In this document: positions 33,452 through 45,472 of the stretch, in pieces | Layout of the letters: every line of letters begins with the position of its first letter | How positions within the stretch are numbered: the stretch's first letter is position 1 | Program-made: the position numbers and the translations under genes | Notes under the pieces: model-generated | Told to the model about the DNA's origin: nothing | Databases searched by the model: none | The model's input: the letters and a program-made list of their open reading frames with translations, nothing else | NCBI GenBank assembly: GCA_023935145.1 | Contig: CM043702.1 | Location: 63,617,001-63,681,000, forward strand | Source of the DNA: Bretschneidera sinensis | Lineage: Eukaryota > Streptophyta > Magnoliopsida > Brassicales > Akaniaceae | Direction: 5' to 3' | DNA length: 64,000 bases

Positions 33452-33463
33452 GCTCTGATACCA
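33452..33463 (-). other. Primer binding site of chromovirus G (tRNA-iMet)
   Basis: GCTCTGATACCA on the + strand, i.e. TGGTATCAGAGC on the coding strand, four bases from the 5' LTR edge. Confidence 0.9.
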
Positions 33464-33675
33464 AAATTATAATGACCCATCCCGGGTTGACCACCCCCGA
33501 GATGGTGTCATCACATTTTGAAAAATCCCAGCATGACACATATATGCAACAATAAAAATAATAACACCAATAGAAAATTTTTACATAAATTCTCAACCCC
33601 CAACAGGGGAGTTACCTCAATCTGATCTTTAAACATTAAATACAACGTAAATGCATGAATATTTATAATGAATTT

Positions 33676-35118
33676 TGATAACTCGGAATAAATAATGTTA
33701 TTATACTGCTTTTAGGCACGTTTTTGGTGTTGATCTTAAGCATTAGAATTGTGTTGCATGTGTTTTTAGCAATTTGAGTTTAGTTTATCTTATTCTACTA
33801 ATAGTTGTTTTAGTTGAATGATCAATGCTAAGTCTTGGAAATCTTCTGTGTAGACACTTGCTGGAGCACTGGAGAGCACTGGAAGGGCAAAATGTGTGAA
33901 AAAGATAGAAACTCAAGGCTGCAGCGCTGGAAAGATGGCGCTACAGTGCTGGAAGCTGGCATAAATAGAGGAATTTGGATAGAAAGTTGGCGCTGCAGCG
34001 CTGGAAAGTTGGAGCTGCAGCGCCAGAATAAGGTTTGAAATATGTCTCGGCGTTGCAGCGCTGGGATGTTGGCGCTGCAGCGCCGGTCCATGGATTTTGA
34101 ATATTATAAATAGAAACCCTAGCTGAACAAGGAGGAGGGGCATGACTATTGAAGAAACAAATAGAATTTGGAGGAGACGAGACGTAAAAGGGGAGTTGGA
34201 GACACTCCGGGAGGCTACTCGGAAGCTTTTAAATCATTCTTCTTCGGTTTTGTATTATTCTTATCTAGTTATGTTGATGTTTTATGATATGAACATGATT
34301 TGTTTGAATATTATTATGGAGTAGATATTTTTGTGTTAAGGATAGATGGATCCTAAACCTATGTCCTGAGTGCTATTTGGACAAGTTGGAATTTACTTTG
34401 TTTTTCAAAGAGTGTGTTTTATTGTTCTTAATGCTGTTTATTATTTTGATTCCTTCTTGAGGCATGGTGATGCGTCAAATAGAGAAGCTATGCTTTTATG
34501 AATGGTTGAAATAATAAATATGATATTGGATTGTTATCTATGCAAAGCCAGGGTAAAACATGCCATGAATGAAATAGGAGTAACCGAATAGGGATTCTAG
34601 GAAGATCATGTGGTCCGTTTAAATCGTAACCGAATAGGGAGATTTAACTAAAGGAATTCCATTGAACTTAATGCTTCTTAAGTTCAATTAATCTAGAATA
34701 GACTTGGAATATGGATATTTGAAGTTGATGATTCTTGAGATTGTGGTTAGACTTAAAATATGGATAACCAATTTATTGGGGATTCTACCATCTTGAAAAA
34801 TGTAGTAAACAAAACTTGTCCGTTCAAAACTTTTGTCAATAATGGTTTAGGTGAAGTCAAGTCCTTAGCACGTTAGTTCATAAGAGTCTTCATTCCAATG
34901 TTTGCAAATCTTCCGATATTTACTATTGCGTTCTTTTTTTCCCTTTAGTTAATTGTTAGTAAACTTTTCTCCTACAATTATTCCTTTGCTCAAATAATAG
35001 TAAGAGTTGAGTCATAACTTCTGTAGTATTTGTTCAGTCCTAGTTGGGAACGATATTTACTCATCATTTTATTACTTGAACGATTAGTGCACTTGCTAGT
35101 GTAAATTTCATTGCATCA
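33676..35118 (+). repeat. Solo LTR H of an Athila-type Ty3 element
   Basis: TGATAACTCGG...TTGCATCA, 1443 bp, flanked by perfect 5-bp duplications AATTT (33671-33675, 35119-35123). The uninterrupted site is visible in the other G LTR (near 19690), which proves insertion. TTATAAATAG near 34104 is a TATA box. Upstream of it, at 33917-34085, are five GCTGCAGCGCTGG or GGCGCTGCAGCGCC words. The end GTGCACTTGCTAGT resembles the LTR end of TR-GAG-1, supporting the Athila-type assignment. Confidence 0.9.
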
Positions 35119-35514
35119 AATTTTTAATTTCTTTTCCTATCAGTCTAGGGATGTTGACACGTACGTGACTTACAAAAATTAATTTCATCTGACTCTCAAC
35201 CCACCAGACTGTTTGTTCTATTTGCTACCTGAAATCATTGTACACTGAGGGGTGAGCTTCACAAGCTCAATGAATTAAATTTATTAAAAGTACTCATTTA
35301 TATAAACAGTCTTTTAATATTTAAAACAATTTATATTTCCTACACTTGATACTAGTACTTTACTATCGCTACCCATGTCATAACATCCATTCTCTATCAT
35401 TCTCTTCCTCTTATTTGTTGGTTCACCTCAATACCATCAATTATTTCATAATTACCCTCGTAATGAGGTTCACATCATAAATTCTACCATTTAGATAGTT
35501 CTTATCACCATAAC

Positions 35515-35800
35515 AATAACACACCACACCTCAGCATTTCAATCATTTTATCGCCATAACTGTCTCTTTCTGTGAGACTCAATCATCTATAATTATATTC
35601 ACAATAATGCACCACATCTCAGCATTTCAATAATCTTATCATCATAATTGTCTCTTTCTGTGAGACTCAATCATCTATAATTAAATTCACAATAATACAC
35701 CATACCTCAGCATTTCAATAATCTTATCATCATAACTGTCTTTTTCTGTGAGACTCAATCATCTATAATTAAATTCACAATTAATACATTACACATCAGT
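35515..35800. repeat. 88-bp tandem repeat in G 5' LTR
   Basis: Units at 35515, 35603, 35691 and partial 35779, corresponding one for one to those at 20081-20360. Confidence 0.95.
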
Positions 35801-36061
35801 ATTTCAATAATGTAAGCAATAATTAAAACAGATGCAACGCATGAATGATTATGATGGGAACGTCTTCCCACCTGTCACGGTTGTTTCATTAGACCGACTC
35901 TTTCCCGGTTCTTTTCTTTTCATTTAATGTATATGCATATGAACAATGATATTAAATATGCATCTGAACAGTAATATAAAAAAAAACAACATGAACTTAA
36001 AATATCTAAATTGACTATCCTGATTTTTCTCAAATTATATAAAACTTCCACTAAAATCCTC

Positions 36062-36223
36062 TCATCCCAAATCACATCACAACATCCATTAAAGCATGTC
36101 AAAATCCACTAAATTTCATCCCAATTCACATCAAAGCATCCATCAAAGCTTGTCAATATCCACTAAATTTCATCCCAAATCACATCAAATAATCCATCAA
36201 AACTTGTCAAGATCCACCAAAAT
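36062..36223. repeat. 54-bp tandem repeat in G 5' LTR, three units
   Basis: Units begin at 36062, 36116 and 36170 (TCATCCCAA.TCACATC). The matching 3' LTR has two units, so a unit was gained or lost in one LTR after insertion. Confidence 0.9.
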
Positions 36224-37195
36224 TCATTTCATCATAATTTGTATTAAAACATCAATATAACTCATCAAGAATTTCACTTATCACTTATCCTAATAATTTT
36301 TTACATGTCAAAAATTCATATCATAAATATCAACCAAATCTTTATCTATCACCACAACATAAACTAATAATTTATTTTAATATTATCACTAAATTTGTCA
36401 TTTTTATTTGGACTACTTAAAGTAAATCCAACTCACCACGTAGCTCTTAAAGCTACCCGTGGATCACCTCCTTGCTTTTCCTGTTTTTATCAAAAATTTC
36501 CCTGGTTGTAGATCGTCAGCACCAGACATCGTATTTATATTAAATTTATAATTTATTCTTCAATTCATTATAAACCACACACTTTGAAAATTCTCACTTT
36601 GAATTCACGGAACTTCATAAATGCCAGAAATTCAAAAATAAACTTTATGTTATTACCTTATGTTTTTCTAATAGCTTCTCCTTATTCTTTATGAAATTCC
36701 ACAAAAAAACACTTCAAAATTTTACTCTTTCAGCATTTCTTTGGGTCCCCAATTGCTTTGAGAAAATAAACGAGAAGTTGAAAGAATCTGAACGAATCGT
36801 TCAGTCTCCATATATTTACTCCTTATGTGCTTATATATATTTTTCCTTGCTTTAGCAATCCCCCTCCCTTACAATTCTTGAGTTGCCATGCAAAACCCAA
36901 GTGTAAGGCATACAAATGCCTTTTGTTTGCTTTTTTTTATTTGGCAGCAACACTTTTTTGACTTTGTTACCTTTTTTTTAATTAAATTTTTTTCCTTTTC
37001 CTTTTTTTGGACGTTCTGGACGTCCATTTTTTTTACTTCTTTTCTTTTAATGATGTCCACGTCTTGAATTTTTTTTCAAAAGAATTATTTTATTCAATAC
37101 TAAATCCTTCGCGTAACTATATTTTTGAAACTTCATGTCGTATTTATTAAATTACTTCTTTACCCTTACTTTACGAATACAGGTATTACAATTAA

Positions 37196-38717
37196 TCAAT
37201 CAACCTTATACTTCATCAACCTTTCCTCTATTTGATTTATCTTACTAGTCCCTCAAACCAAACATTCTTGAACAAGGTATATCTCAATGTCACTCCCTTT
37301 ATGCCTTTCTTTTACTCTCGAGGTTTCAAAAACTGCAGTCTTTACCATTTTATATCGTTATTTAAATCCTTTAATTTATACCTTGACATCATGCTTTAAG
37401 GTCTCAAACACGGTATAACTTTAATTATGTGTTGCTTCCAAATACCTTTCACAAGGTGACTTATCAACAAATCACATTCCCTTATCAAATAGTAATCTTA
37501 TCTCCAATAGATACTACACTCAGTTCAACTTAGTTCTTTAATCAATTCCTCCAATCGGTCACTTCATAAATAAAATAATCATATACAAATTAACTCCTCA
37601 AACATTCACAAAACTTCTAGTGCCTAACAAGCAAAAGTTTTCCATTCAATATTTTTACTCTCTTTTTTCATCGTGACGCTTAGCTCTAACCTAAACCTCT
37701 CACTTAATAATTTATCTGCACTTTAACTTATTCACTGCCAATTGGGGTAAATCATCGATAATTTCTTATGTAGCTTATCATCGTAGTAATAGTTAGGCAC
37801 TTGTCTCTTCATTACAACTCTTATTTTATTAGTCCTTCTTTAACAACAATAATGTTGTTGAATCCCATTTCATAGTATCGCTTGAGTATTCAATGAATAA
37901 GTTATTTCCATTTACAGTTAACAAACTCCATTCTAAAAGTTTCTTTTCCAACTTTGGTAATTAGTTGACTTCAATAATAGTTTATTTAACTTATCCTTAG
38001 CCCCTACTTGAACATATTAATTCATACTTAATCTCCTCCCTAACTCATCCTCTTATATTTTTACTCCTTCATTTTTAACTATTTTATCTCCAGTATTAAC
38101 ATTAGCTTAACATTTTTCAATCTTTACTCTACATAGAAAGTTCCAACTAAAATACAATTCTTTTTAAATCTCAAACCAAAGCTAATATATTCTCAAATTC
38201 TTGATTTCTTATTATAATCATAATCTTACCAAGTTACTCCATCTTCCTTTGATCTTAGCAACATACCCAATACCAACACTCAATGGTTTTTCCTTATCTT
38301 TCTCAAACTTCAATATTTCTCTCCTTTTACAAAAATTGGGTGGTATCATAGATTTTCTTATCTCTTACTCAATCTCTTATAGTTTAGCTCTCTAAACAGT
38401 ACTATCTTTATTTTTTTTAACCCATTTCTATCATTCTAACAAACATTTACAAATTTGAAATACTCTCTTGACTTAACTACACTTTTAACTCTTCTTCTTT
38501 TCTTATTTATCCTTCTTGTCTGTTTAGAAAAAATTAAAACTTCTAGAAAACCATTTAACACTTCACTTTTTCACCTTTTTTTGTCCATTCTTATGTCTGA
38601 TCACCAATGTAGATCAAAATTCAACAATTCTCCGCTAAATAATTATAACTAATAGTCTTAAATTTTAACACTTAGTATCTACGACATAAAATCATACAAT
38701 TCATCGAAAAAGGTAAC
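37196..38717 (-). other. E internal region, middle piece
   Basis: Pyrimidine-rich on the + strand and collinear with unit F around 52950-54600, for example the ACCTTGACATCATG.TTTAAGGTCTCAAA stretch near 37380 and its match near 53108. No coding motif was recognised. It contains the empty site of the F-unit MITE at 38190-38196. It ends with GTAAC, the duplication of solo LTR C. Confidence 0.7.
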
Positions 38718-39552
38718 TGTTGTTATTTGTCTAAGTTTCAAACATATCTAAACATTGTCTAAAGTTGGTTAATGTCCAAACCAATTGTGGGATATCAAAG
38801 TTCAGCAAGTTATAAGGTTGCACACATGTGTGTGCTGCAATTTTGAGCATGGGAAGGTCAGGCACACTGCTGTGGAAGTTTCTGCCCACAGGCAGGAGGT
38901 GTGCGCACAGCATCAGGAGGCTGCAGCATCAGGTCACGCCGTCACGCCGCAGCACACAACACAACATCAAAATGCACAGCATCACTTGGAGAGTGATGAA
39001 GGGCTGAGATTAAAGGAAGAACATGATCAAAGGGTCAAGAATGATTCACAAGATTGTCCAAGAATTAAGAGGCTATAAAAAGGGTTTCCTAGCCTCATTT
39101 CAAGTGGTGAAAAAGGTGTGTGAGAGAACCACACAGGTTGTGACATTGTGAGATCATTGTAAACACAAGAGAGAATTGTGTGAGAGACATAAACACAAGA
39201 GGGACTCTTGTAGTGAGGCTGGTTGTAAAGAAGAGAGGTTAGTAGAGAATTGATAGAAAGCATTGTAATAGGTCTATCACTTTCTCGTTCTCTTCTTGGT
39301 TCTTCAAGAACTTGGATTCTTGAAGGGGATTGCTATAACTTTTTAAGAACCATTGAGATAGTGCAGAGAGTTCGGAGGAACTCACGGGGACGTAGGCACA
39401 TTGCCGAACCTCGACAACAAATTACTTGTCTTCTTTCTTTCTTTGATTTTATGTTCATGTGTTCGATTGCTGAAATTATTTCTACAAGTCATTCAAGACT
39501 TGGGTGTTTGGAAGATCACCACCTGGGCATCTTGTCAAGGTGATTTCCAACA
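38718..39552 (+). repeat. Solo LTR C of copia I family
   Basis: 835 bp, TGTTGTTATTTG...TTTCCAACA, between perfect duplications GTAAC (38713-38717, 39553-39557). It has the same length as both LTRs of copia I and is their reverse complement in orientation. It contains CTATAAAAAGG near 39073 as TATA box. Confidence 0.95.
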
Positions 39553-39770
39553 GTAACTTTAAAATCAATTATGATTGATACTTCCCTTCATGTTGGTATT
39601 TGTCTAAGGATTAAATGGGTTAAAGATTGAAGCTTCATCAGGCCTTGGCGCCTCACCCTAGGAAATGTGTGCCTCACCACCCAGCAAAGAAGAATCTTCT
39701 ACCCAGATGTGCGCCAGACCTCAGGGAGAGTGTGCTGCAACACCCAGAAGGTGTAAGTAGTGTGCCCTGG

Positions 39771-41477
39771 TGATGAGAGTCATAAAATGCATCTAAACAA
39801 TACTTAATTGTTAACACTTTAGGGTTAATCTTGGTTGTAATCACACTTTTACATGTTGATAACTCTAAAGTGTTATTAATAAATCATTGACTTAATTCGA
39901 TGCATTTTCAGGTGCTTTGAGTACAAAAGAGATGATAAAGCGATCCATGTTTAAAGCGCCAAAAGATCTTGGATGTCGGTGCTCGTTTTTGTTCAAGGTT
40001 TAGACATTTCCAAAAATGATTTAAAGATGATTAAAAGTCTAAACCAAGGTGGAAGCAATAAAGTACATTGAGTTAAAAGACTGCACACAAGTGTGTGCAT
40101 CACTTTTGAACAAGTTAAGGGTAGACACACTAGTGTGTGCACTTCTGCATACAAGCTGAAGGAGTTTCACTAAATTTCCAGAATTTCCCGTACAGATCAA
40201 TCATCTTTGCAGATTAAACTGTATTGATGTAGGAAGAACCAGGAGATGAGCCATATATGCTTAGAAAGATCCGGAAGTCTATTTTCTAGAGAATTTTACG
40301 GTTCATAAAAATCATATTTCTAGAGAAAGTTATGGCAGTTTTAGTAGACACAGTTCAGGCCCCCAGAACAGCTTCAACCTAGCACCGCGCCTCTCACTGT
40401 CCAGCGCCCCAGCGCCCAGGCAAACAAGAGTGAGCGCCTAGGCGCCCATGAACCAGCACCGCACCGCCCACTCACCTCCTGACCTGATTAGGGTGAGCAA
40501 ATGACATTATTCCAAGACCAAACTGCCCCTCATGGGCTATAAATATGCCTTTAAGGAATGTGTAGCCGGGCAAGCAAGAAATTCAAGAGAGAAAGGAGGC
40601 AGAGAAAGAAAGGAAGGAAGGAAGAAAGAGAGAAAAAAACAGATTGGATCCAAGGGATCCAAATCTAGCATTCTTCCATTTTATTTCTAAGTTTCTTGAG
40701 GGCTAGAAATCAAAGGGGGAGAGCATCCATATTGCTCTTCCACCTTGAACTCTATGGCCACATCAAGGGGAGAGCATCCTTATTGCTCTTCCACCTTGAT
40801 TTCCAAGGACAACTAGTCTTCACACAAGGGAAAAGGATGAATCTGTACGGATTTAATGTTGAATATTGTTTTATGAATTATTCATTAATTAAGTAAGAAG
40901 GATTTGAGTTCATGTGATAGATGCACTTTTTATTCTTCTTCTTTTAGATTCTCTTAATCCGGTGATTGCATCCTTCTCCTCCTTTGAGGTTGCTTGAATA
41001 TGATTGATTCCGGTAGATTTATTTTATTGATTGTCCATTACTGCGATATTGTCATTTAAGATATATTGTCGTTTCTTGATAATCTTTAAGATCGGTCATG
41101 TGTGCTTGAACCGAAATCAATGAGTAATTTGTAGCAATTATATTGGGGTTATAAATGTGCTTGATTGAATATATTCCAATTGCTTGTTTGGGATGTGAAA
41201 CTTGCAATCGAGATAAAATCAATTGAATCAAGAGTGGAAATAGGGAACGAACCTAAGGAGGATTCCCGGAACCTTGTTATTTCTTATTCATATTTCATTT
41301 ACATTTACACAATTTTCCTTTACATTATTTCACCATCAAAACTCAAAAATATTTAGTTTAACTTTTATCGTTCGTTTTAAGGTTCACACATTTTCTTTTG
41401 TACTTAACTTGTTTCCCTGTGGAATCGACACCCCAAAGCCATACTACAATAACCGTGTTATACTTTGGGCGTAATCA
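39771..41477 (+). repeat. 5' LTR of TR-GAG-2
   Basis: 1707 bp. Contains at 39980-40164 a segment homologous to the first part of the copia B LTR, then a GC-rich cluster of CCAGCGCC-type words (40380-40480) and a TATA box at 40538-40545. Ends GGGCGTAATCA. Confidence 0.95.
40538..40545 (+). promoter_or_regulatory. LTR TATA box of TR-GAG-2
   Basis: TATAAATA in GGGCTATAAATATGCC, about 60 bp after the CCAGCGCC word cluster; the same in the 3' LTR near 46240. Confidence 0.75.
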
Positions 41478-41482
41478 AATTT

Positions 41483-41500
41483 TGGCGCCGTTGCCGGGGA
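41483..41500 (+). other. Primer binding site of TR-GAG-2 (tRNA-Asp type)
   Basis: TGGCGCCGTTGCCGGGGA, five bases after the 5' LTR; the standard primer site of Athila-type elements. Confidence 0.95.
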
Positions 41501-41921
41501 AACACTTTTAAGTACAAGGAAACTTGTCAACTTTGAGTGTAACGGTAAAATAAAAAAAAATCGTAAATATCTTTCTTTTCAGCAGTTTGTAAATACGATC
41601 ATATCATTCCTTTACTTCTGTTTTATTATTTGTTTATTATTCTGTTTTATTTATCTATTTATTATTCTGTTTTATTATTCTGTTTATTATTTTGTTTTAT
41701 TTACTTGTTTATTATTCTGTTTTATTTATTTATTATTCTATTTTTTTATTTAATTTTCCCTCTAAATTAATTGGTGCATGCTTAAACCGAGAGATTCACG
41801 AGACAGATTCATTAGAGGACCCGAATTAGAGTTACCCTCTCCTTCCACCTCCATTGGTGAAACCTCGCATAGATCAAACCATAGTGCACCCCCATAAGAA
41901 AAATTAGAGGATTTTGTTAAC

Positions 41922-43475
41922 ATGGCCGATAATCACAATGAAAATGTTGCCAAGACACTTCAGGATTACCTCCACCCTACACGCACAGCCACACCATCAT
42001 GCATCATGTTTCCAGCCAATACTCGCCAGCTAAATTTTAAACCAGGGATGATTCAATTACTCCCTACTTTTCATGGCTTGGATAACGAAAATCAATATGT
42101 GCACATTAAAGAGTTTGAGGAAGTAGTCGCGACTTTTCATAGTCACAATGAAACCGATGACATTGTTAGGCTTAAGTTCTTTCCTTTCACTTTGAAGGAT
42201 AGAGCTAAGAGTTGGCTATACTCACTAAGACGACGATCTATTGGGTCATGGACTGAGATGACTCGAATTTTCTTCAATAAATACTTTCCCCAACATAAGA
42301 CCAATGCTTTGAAAAGGCAAATCTCTACCTTTGCACAAAAGGATAACGAGACTCTGTATCAGTCTTGGGAGAGATTTAAAGAGTTATTGAGTATGTACCT
42401 TCACCATGGGTATGAGAATTGGCGTTTAGTGAGCTATTTCTATGAGGGTCTTACCTATAGAGAACGCAAATTTGTAGAGATGATGTGTAATGGTGGGTTC
42501 TTGGAGAAAGATCCTGATGAGGCCATAGAGTACCTCAATGAGCTTGCTGAAAAAGCTCACACTTGGACTGGACCTAGTGCTACTGAAAGCACAAATAGGT
42601 CACGACCTATAGAGCACCCAAATGGTGGTGGAATTCACCATCTTAGAGAAGAGGATAACCTTAAGACCAAGGTCGAGATGCTCACTAGGGAACTAGAGGT
42701 ATTAAAGACTAAGAGCTTAAAGCTAACACACGTGGTTAATCATGCAAAATCTTTTGAACCATGTTTTGTGTGTGGCGGGGTAGACCATCTCGCCTAAGAG
42801 TGCCCCACATTTGTTGATATGAGAGGGATGTATAAGGAACAATTTAATGCCCTAGGCATGTACACGAAGCCTTCTACACCCTTCTCTACTACCTATAATC
42901 CGGGATGGTGAAATCACCCCAATTTCACCTGGAAGTCTGAAAACCAGCAACTTGCACAACCCCCTGCACCATATCCTGAACCATATCATGCAATTGTAAC
43001 TTCTAGGAGTTCTTTAGAAGACACTTTACATGCTTTTATTGAAGCACAGGGAAAGACAAATCAAAGGCTTGAATCTTTAATTGTGCAGATTGTTGAAGAA
43101 CATAAAGAGATAAAGAGCCAAGTGTCCCAGCTGACGACCTACTTGAGTGTGACTGAGCGAGGTAAGTTCCCTTCTCAAGCTCAGTCCACATCCTATGGTC
43201 AGCACCAAACGCAACAGAAGAAAGAGGAGGTGAATGCCATTGAGACACTTAGTGGTAAGTCATTACACATCCCAACACCGAACAAATCAGAGGATGTGGA
43301 CGACAACCACCAAGTATATACCCTCACCCATGGCTTCACAGGAGCATATATCGAGCCAAAATCTGCAGATGTTACTGATGACATCTTTAAGGTCTCTCCA
43401 AAGCACACAAGCAGCAAATTTAACAGTAAAGCAATTGCTGGTGCAGTCAACTCATGTTTGTTTAGGAGGGAATAA
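41922..43475 (+). pseudogene. gag: Gag of TR-GAG-2, one frame with two nonsense codons
   Basis: From ATG 41922, one frame runs to the stop after FRRE at about 43475 (some 518 codons), interrupted only by TAA at 42795-42797 and TGA at 42909-42911. Capsid blocks: QLLPTFHGLDNENQYVHIKE, LKFFPFTLKDRAKSWLYSL, FFNKYFPQHKT, LVSYFYEGLT and DEAIEYLNELAEKA. The zinc knuckle CFVCGGVDHLA-stop-EC is split by the TAA between its His and last Cys. Further on: YNPGW, then the TGA, then NHPNF, and LEDTLHAFIEAQGKTNQRLE, a coiled-coil-like stretch. Both stops can be explained by C-to-T changes (CAA, CGA). Apart from these the protein is complete. Confidence 0.9.
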
Positions 43476-43500
43476 GAGTGTCTGGTTGAAGACATAAAAC

Positions 43501-43532
43501 TTAGCGCTCATGGGAGGCACCCTAAAGCATAT
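43501..43532 (+). other. Conserved post-pol motif in TR-GAG-2
   Basis: TTAGCGCTCATGGGAGGCAC then CCTAAAGCATAT, almost identical to the minus-strand motif of TR-GAG-1 at 24352-24383. It stands 25 bp after the gag frame. Confidence 0.85.
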
Positions 43533-43721
43533 CTTTTTATTTTTATTGTTTTTTTAATTATTTTTCTTGTTTATTATTAGTATTTTGCTGTTTTTCAGTT
43601 TTACTTTTGTATTTCTTTTTCAGGGACAAATATACGAAGCAGTTCACATGGCAATGCACAATTTTCAGCTTCTGTGCACTTTTGGCTACAAAGGGAGTTT
43701 CCTTATCTTATGCTTTCACAT

Positions 43722-43753
43722 TGAGGACAATGTTTATTTTAAGTTGGGGGTGG
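43722..43753 (+). other. Internal polypurine-like tract of TR-GAG-2
   Basis: TTGAGGACAATG, then TTTTAAGTTGGGGGTGG. The same pair of strings occurs on the minus strand in TR-GAG-1 (near 24116-24250). It lies 1.7 kb upstream of the true tract beside the 3' LTR (45462-45472). Confidence 0.7.
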
Positions 43754-43758
43754 AGGAA

Positions 43759-44510
43759 ACATATTCCTGTTTTTCATTGAACATTTTTGTGTCATTTTAC
43801 CTTTTTGTTTGTTTTTAGCATGCTTTGTGTTAGCGTTGTAGTCAATTCACATGTCAATGATATGAGCTTAATCGAGATAGCATATAACATTTAGAAGAAG
43901 TTAAATCTTGCTTCGCTTTGAGAATAAATTAAGTGTCAATTTTTCTTTGGTTTGAGACTCTAGTTTGTAGTAAGATTGCATTATTAGTCTAAAGCATTTT
44001 GAGAAGTTTTATGTGCGATTGTGTTGTGAATACTTTTGCGGTCTCAACAAGCTCTAGAACTTATTTGATAATCACTTGAGGCAAAAATCATAGAATGCAC
44101 ACTACTTAGGATATGATGTAGGCCATTTTTGGACACATATTCCTGTTTTTCATTGAACTGCTTTGTGTCATTTTACCTTTTTGTTTGTTTTTAGCATGCT
44201 TTGTGTTAGCCTTGTAGTCAATTCACATGTCAATGATATGAGCTTAATCAAGATATCATACAACATTTATAAGAAGTTAAATCTTGCTTCACTTTGAGAA
44301 TAAATTAAGTGTCAATTTTTCTTTGGTTTGAGACTCTGGTTTGTGGTAAGATTGCATGATTAGTCTAAAGCATTTGGAGAAGTTTTATGTGCGATTGTTT
44401 TGTGAATACTTTTGTTGCATCAACAAGCTCTAGAACTTATTTGATAATCACTTGAGGAGAAAATCATAGAATGCACACTACTTAGGATATGATGTAGGCC
44501 ATTTTTGGAC
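43759..44510. repeat. 376-bp tandem duplication in TR-GAG-2
   Basis: Two head-to-tail copies, 43759-44134 and 44135-44510, each starting ACATATTCCTGTTTTTCATT and ending GATGTAGGCCATTTTTGG. They differ by scattered substitutions only. No coding content. The rest of the 3' part, 44511-45460, is AT-rich with no gene. Confidence 0.95.
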
Positions 44511-45472
44511 CGTTTGAGCCATTTTAACTTAACCTTGTTATATTTATCGCTAGTCACCTATTTGAGCCTTTTTCTTGAAAAGAAAAATTGGGCCTTATTT
44601 CTTTCGATAAACTATTTACTTACCTTTATGAGCCTAAAGATATTGTATCCTTACCTTTCTTTTAAAAGAACTTAGTTATACACATGTTGTGAGAAGCACT
44701 TAAAAGGAGTAAGGGTGGAAATATGAGAAAATATTACTACCATAACCAAAGTACATTAAAAGAGATAAGTTGGAGGTTGTGGAAACAAAAAAAAAATAAC
44801 GAAAGAGGAGGTGAATGATCTTATGCCAAAATAAAAGAAAAATGTGAATTATGGCAAAGAAAGAAAAGAAAAAAAGAAAATGGTGATTTATTGTGAGAAA
44901 TGCTCGAAAAATGGTTGAAAGAGTTGGGTGTTGAAGTAAGGTTATCTTGTGCTTAAAATGGTTATGTTTAAATTAAGAGACTTAGTTCTTTTATTTGTTT
45001 AAACTTTCCCATTCCTTCTTGACCTTTACCAAGCGTAACGTTACAAGCTTATAAAAGACCTATTGATCCGATGTAGTGTGATTTTTCTACATAGTGGAGA
45101 GTGATTTGAAAAGTGAGCCTATGGAGCTTGATTTGTGATTGATGTCACGCAATTTAATATGTTTTTAGAGGCCAAGACTTGTATTCATGTTATGTTGTGC
45201 ATAAAATCATCCGGGTGTTCAGACTAATGTGTTTGTGGTAAGATGGATGTTAAGAATCGATAATGATATTAAGGTTGACATTTGGATTATTCTTGAACTT
45301 GAGTGATATTTAACGATTCTATATGCTGTATGTTATGCATGATTTTTGAGACAAAGATTTTTGAATCACTCTTGATTAATGCCAGCATGGCTGTATTTTG
45401 TTTTAATAAAGAATTCATTCCATGCCTTTCGCTTGAATTGCTAGGGACTAGCAATAAGCTAGTTGGGGGTTG

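Larger units (their letters stand above)
19495..37190 (-). mobile_element. Ty3 chromovirus-like element G, minus strand
   Basis: Perfect 5-bp target duplication ATTAA at 19490-19494 and 37191-37195. Minus-strand order: 5' LTR 33468-37190, primer site 33452-33463, gag, protease, RT, RNase H, integrase (down to about 28560), 3' LTR 28490-28505 plus 19495-21695. On the minus strand the LTRs begin TGTAATACC and end GGGTCGTTACA. Three later insertions lie inside: TR-GAG-1 in the 3' LTR, solo LTR J in pol, solo LTR H in the 5' LTR. Coding parts carry many stops and frame changes. The Tekay/Del type is the likely assignment from the LTR ends and domain order. Confidence 0.9.
33468..37190 (-). repeat. 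5' LTR of chromovirus G, carrying solo LTR H
   Basis: Homologous to 19495-21695 once solo LTR H (33676-35118) is removed. Its inner edge reads TATAATGACCC where TGTAATGACCC is expected, a G-to-A change at the terminus. Compared with the 3' LTR it lacks about 130 bp near 35875 and has one more 54-bp repeat unit. It alone preserves the outer ~115 bp (37063-37175). Confidence 0.9.

Noticed and set aside
33452..33463. GCTCTGATACCA strings as tRNA gene fragments
   Set aside because: They are 12-base primer binding sites next to LTR edges (also 49684, 56367, 61253); no tRNA body follows.
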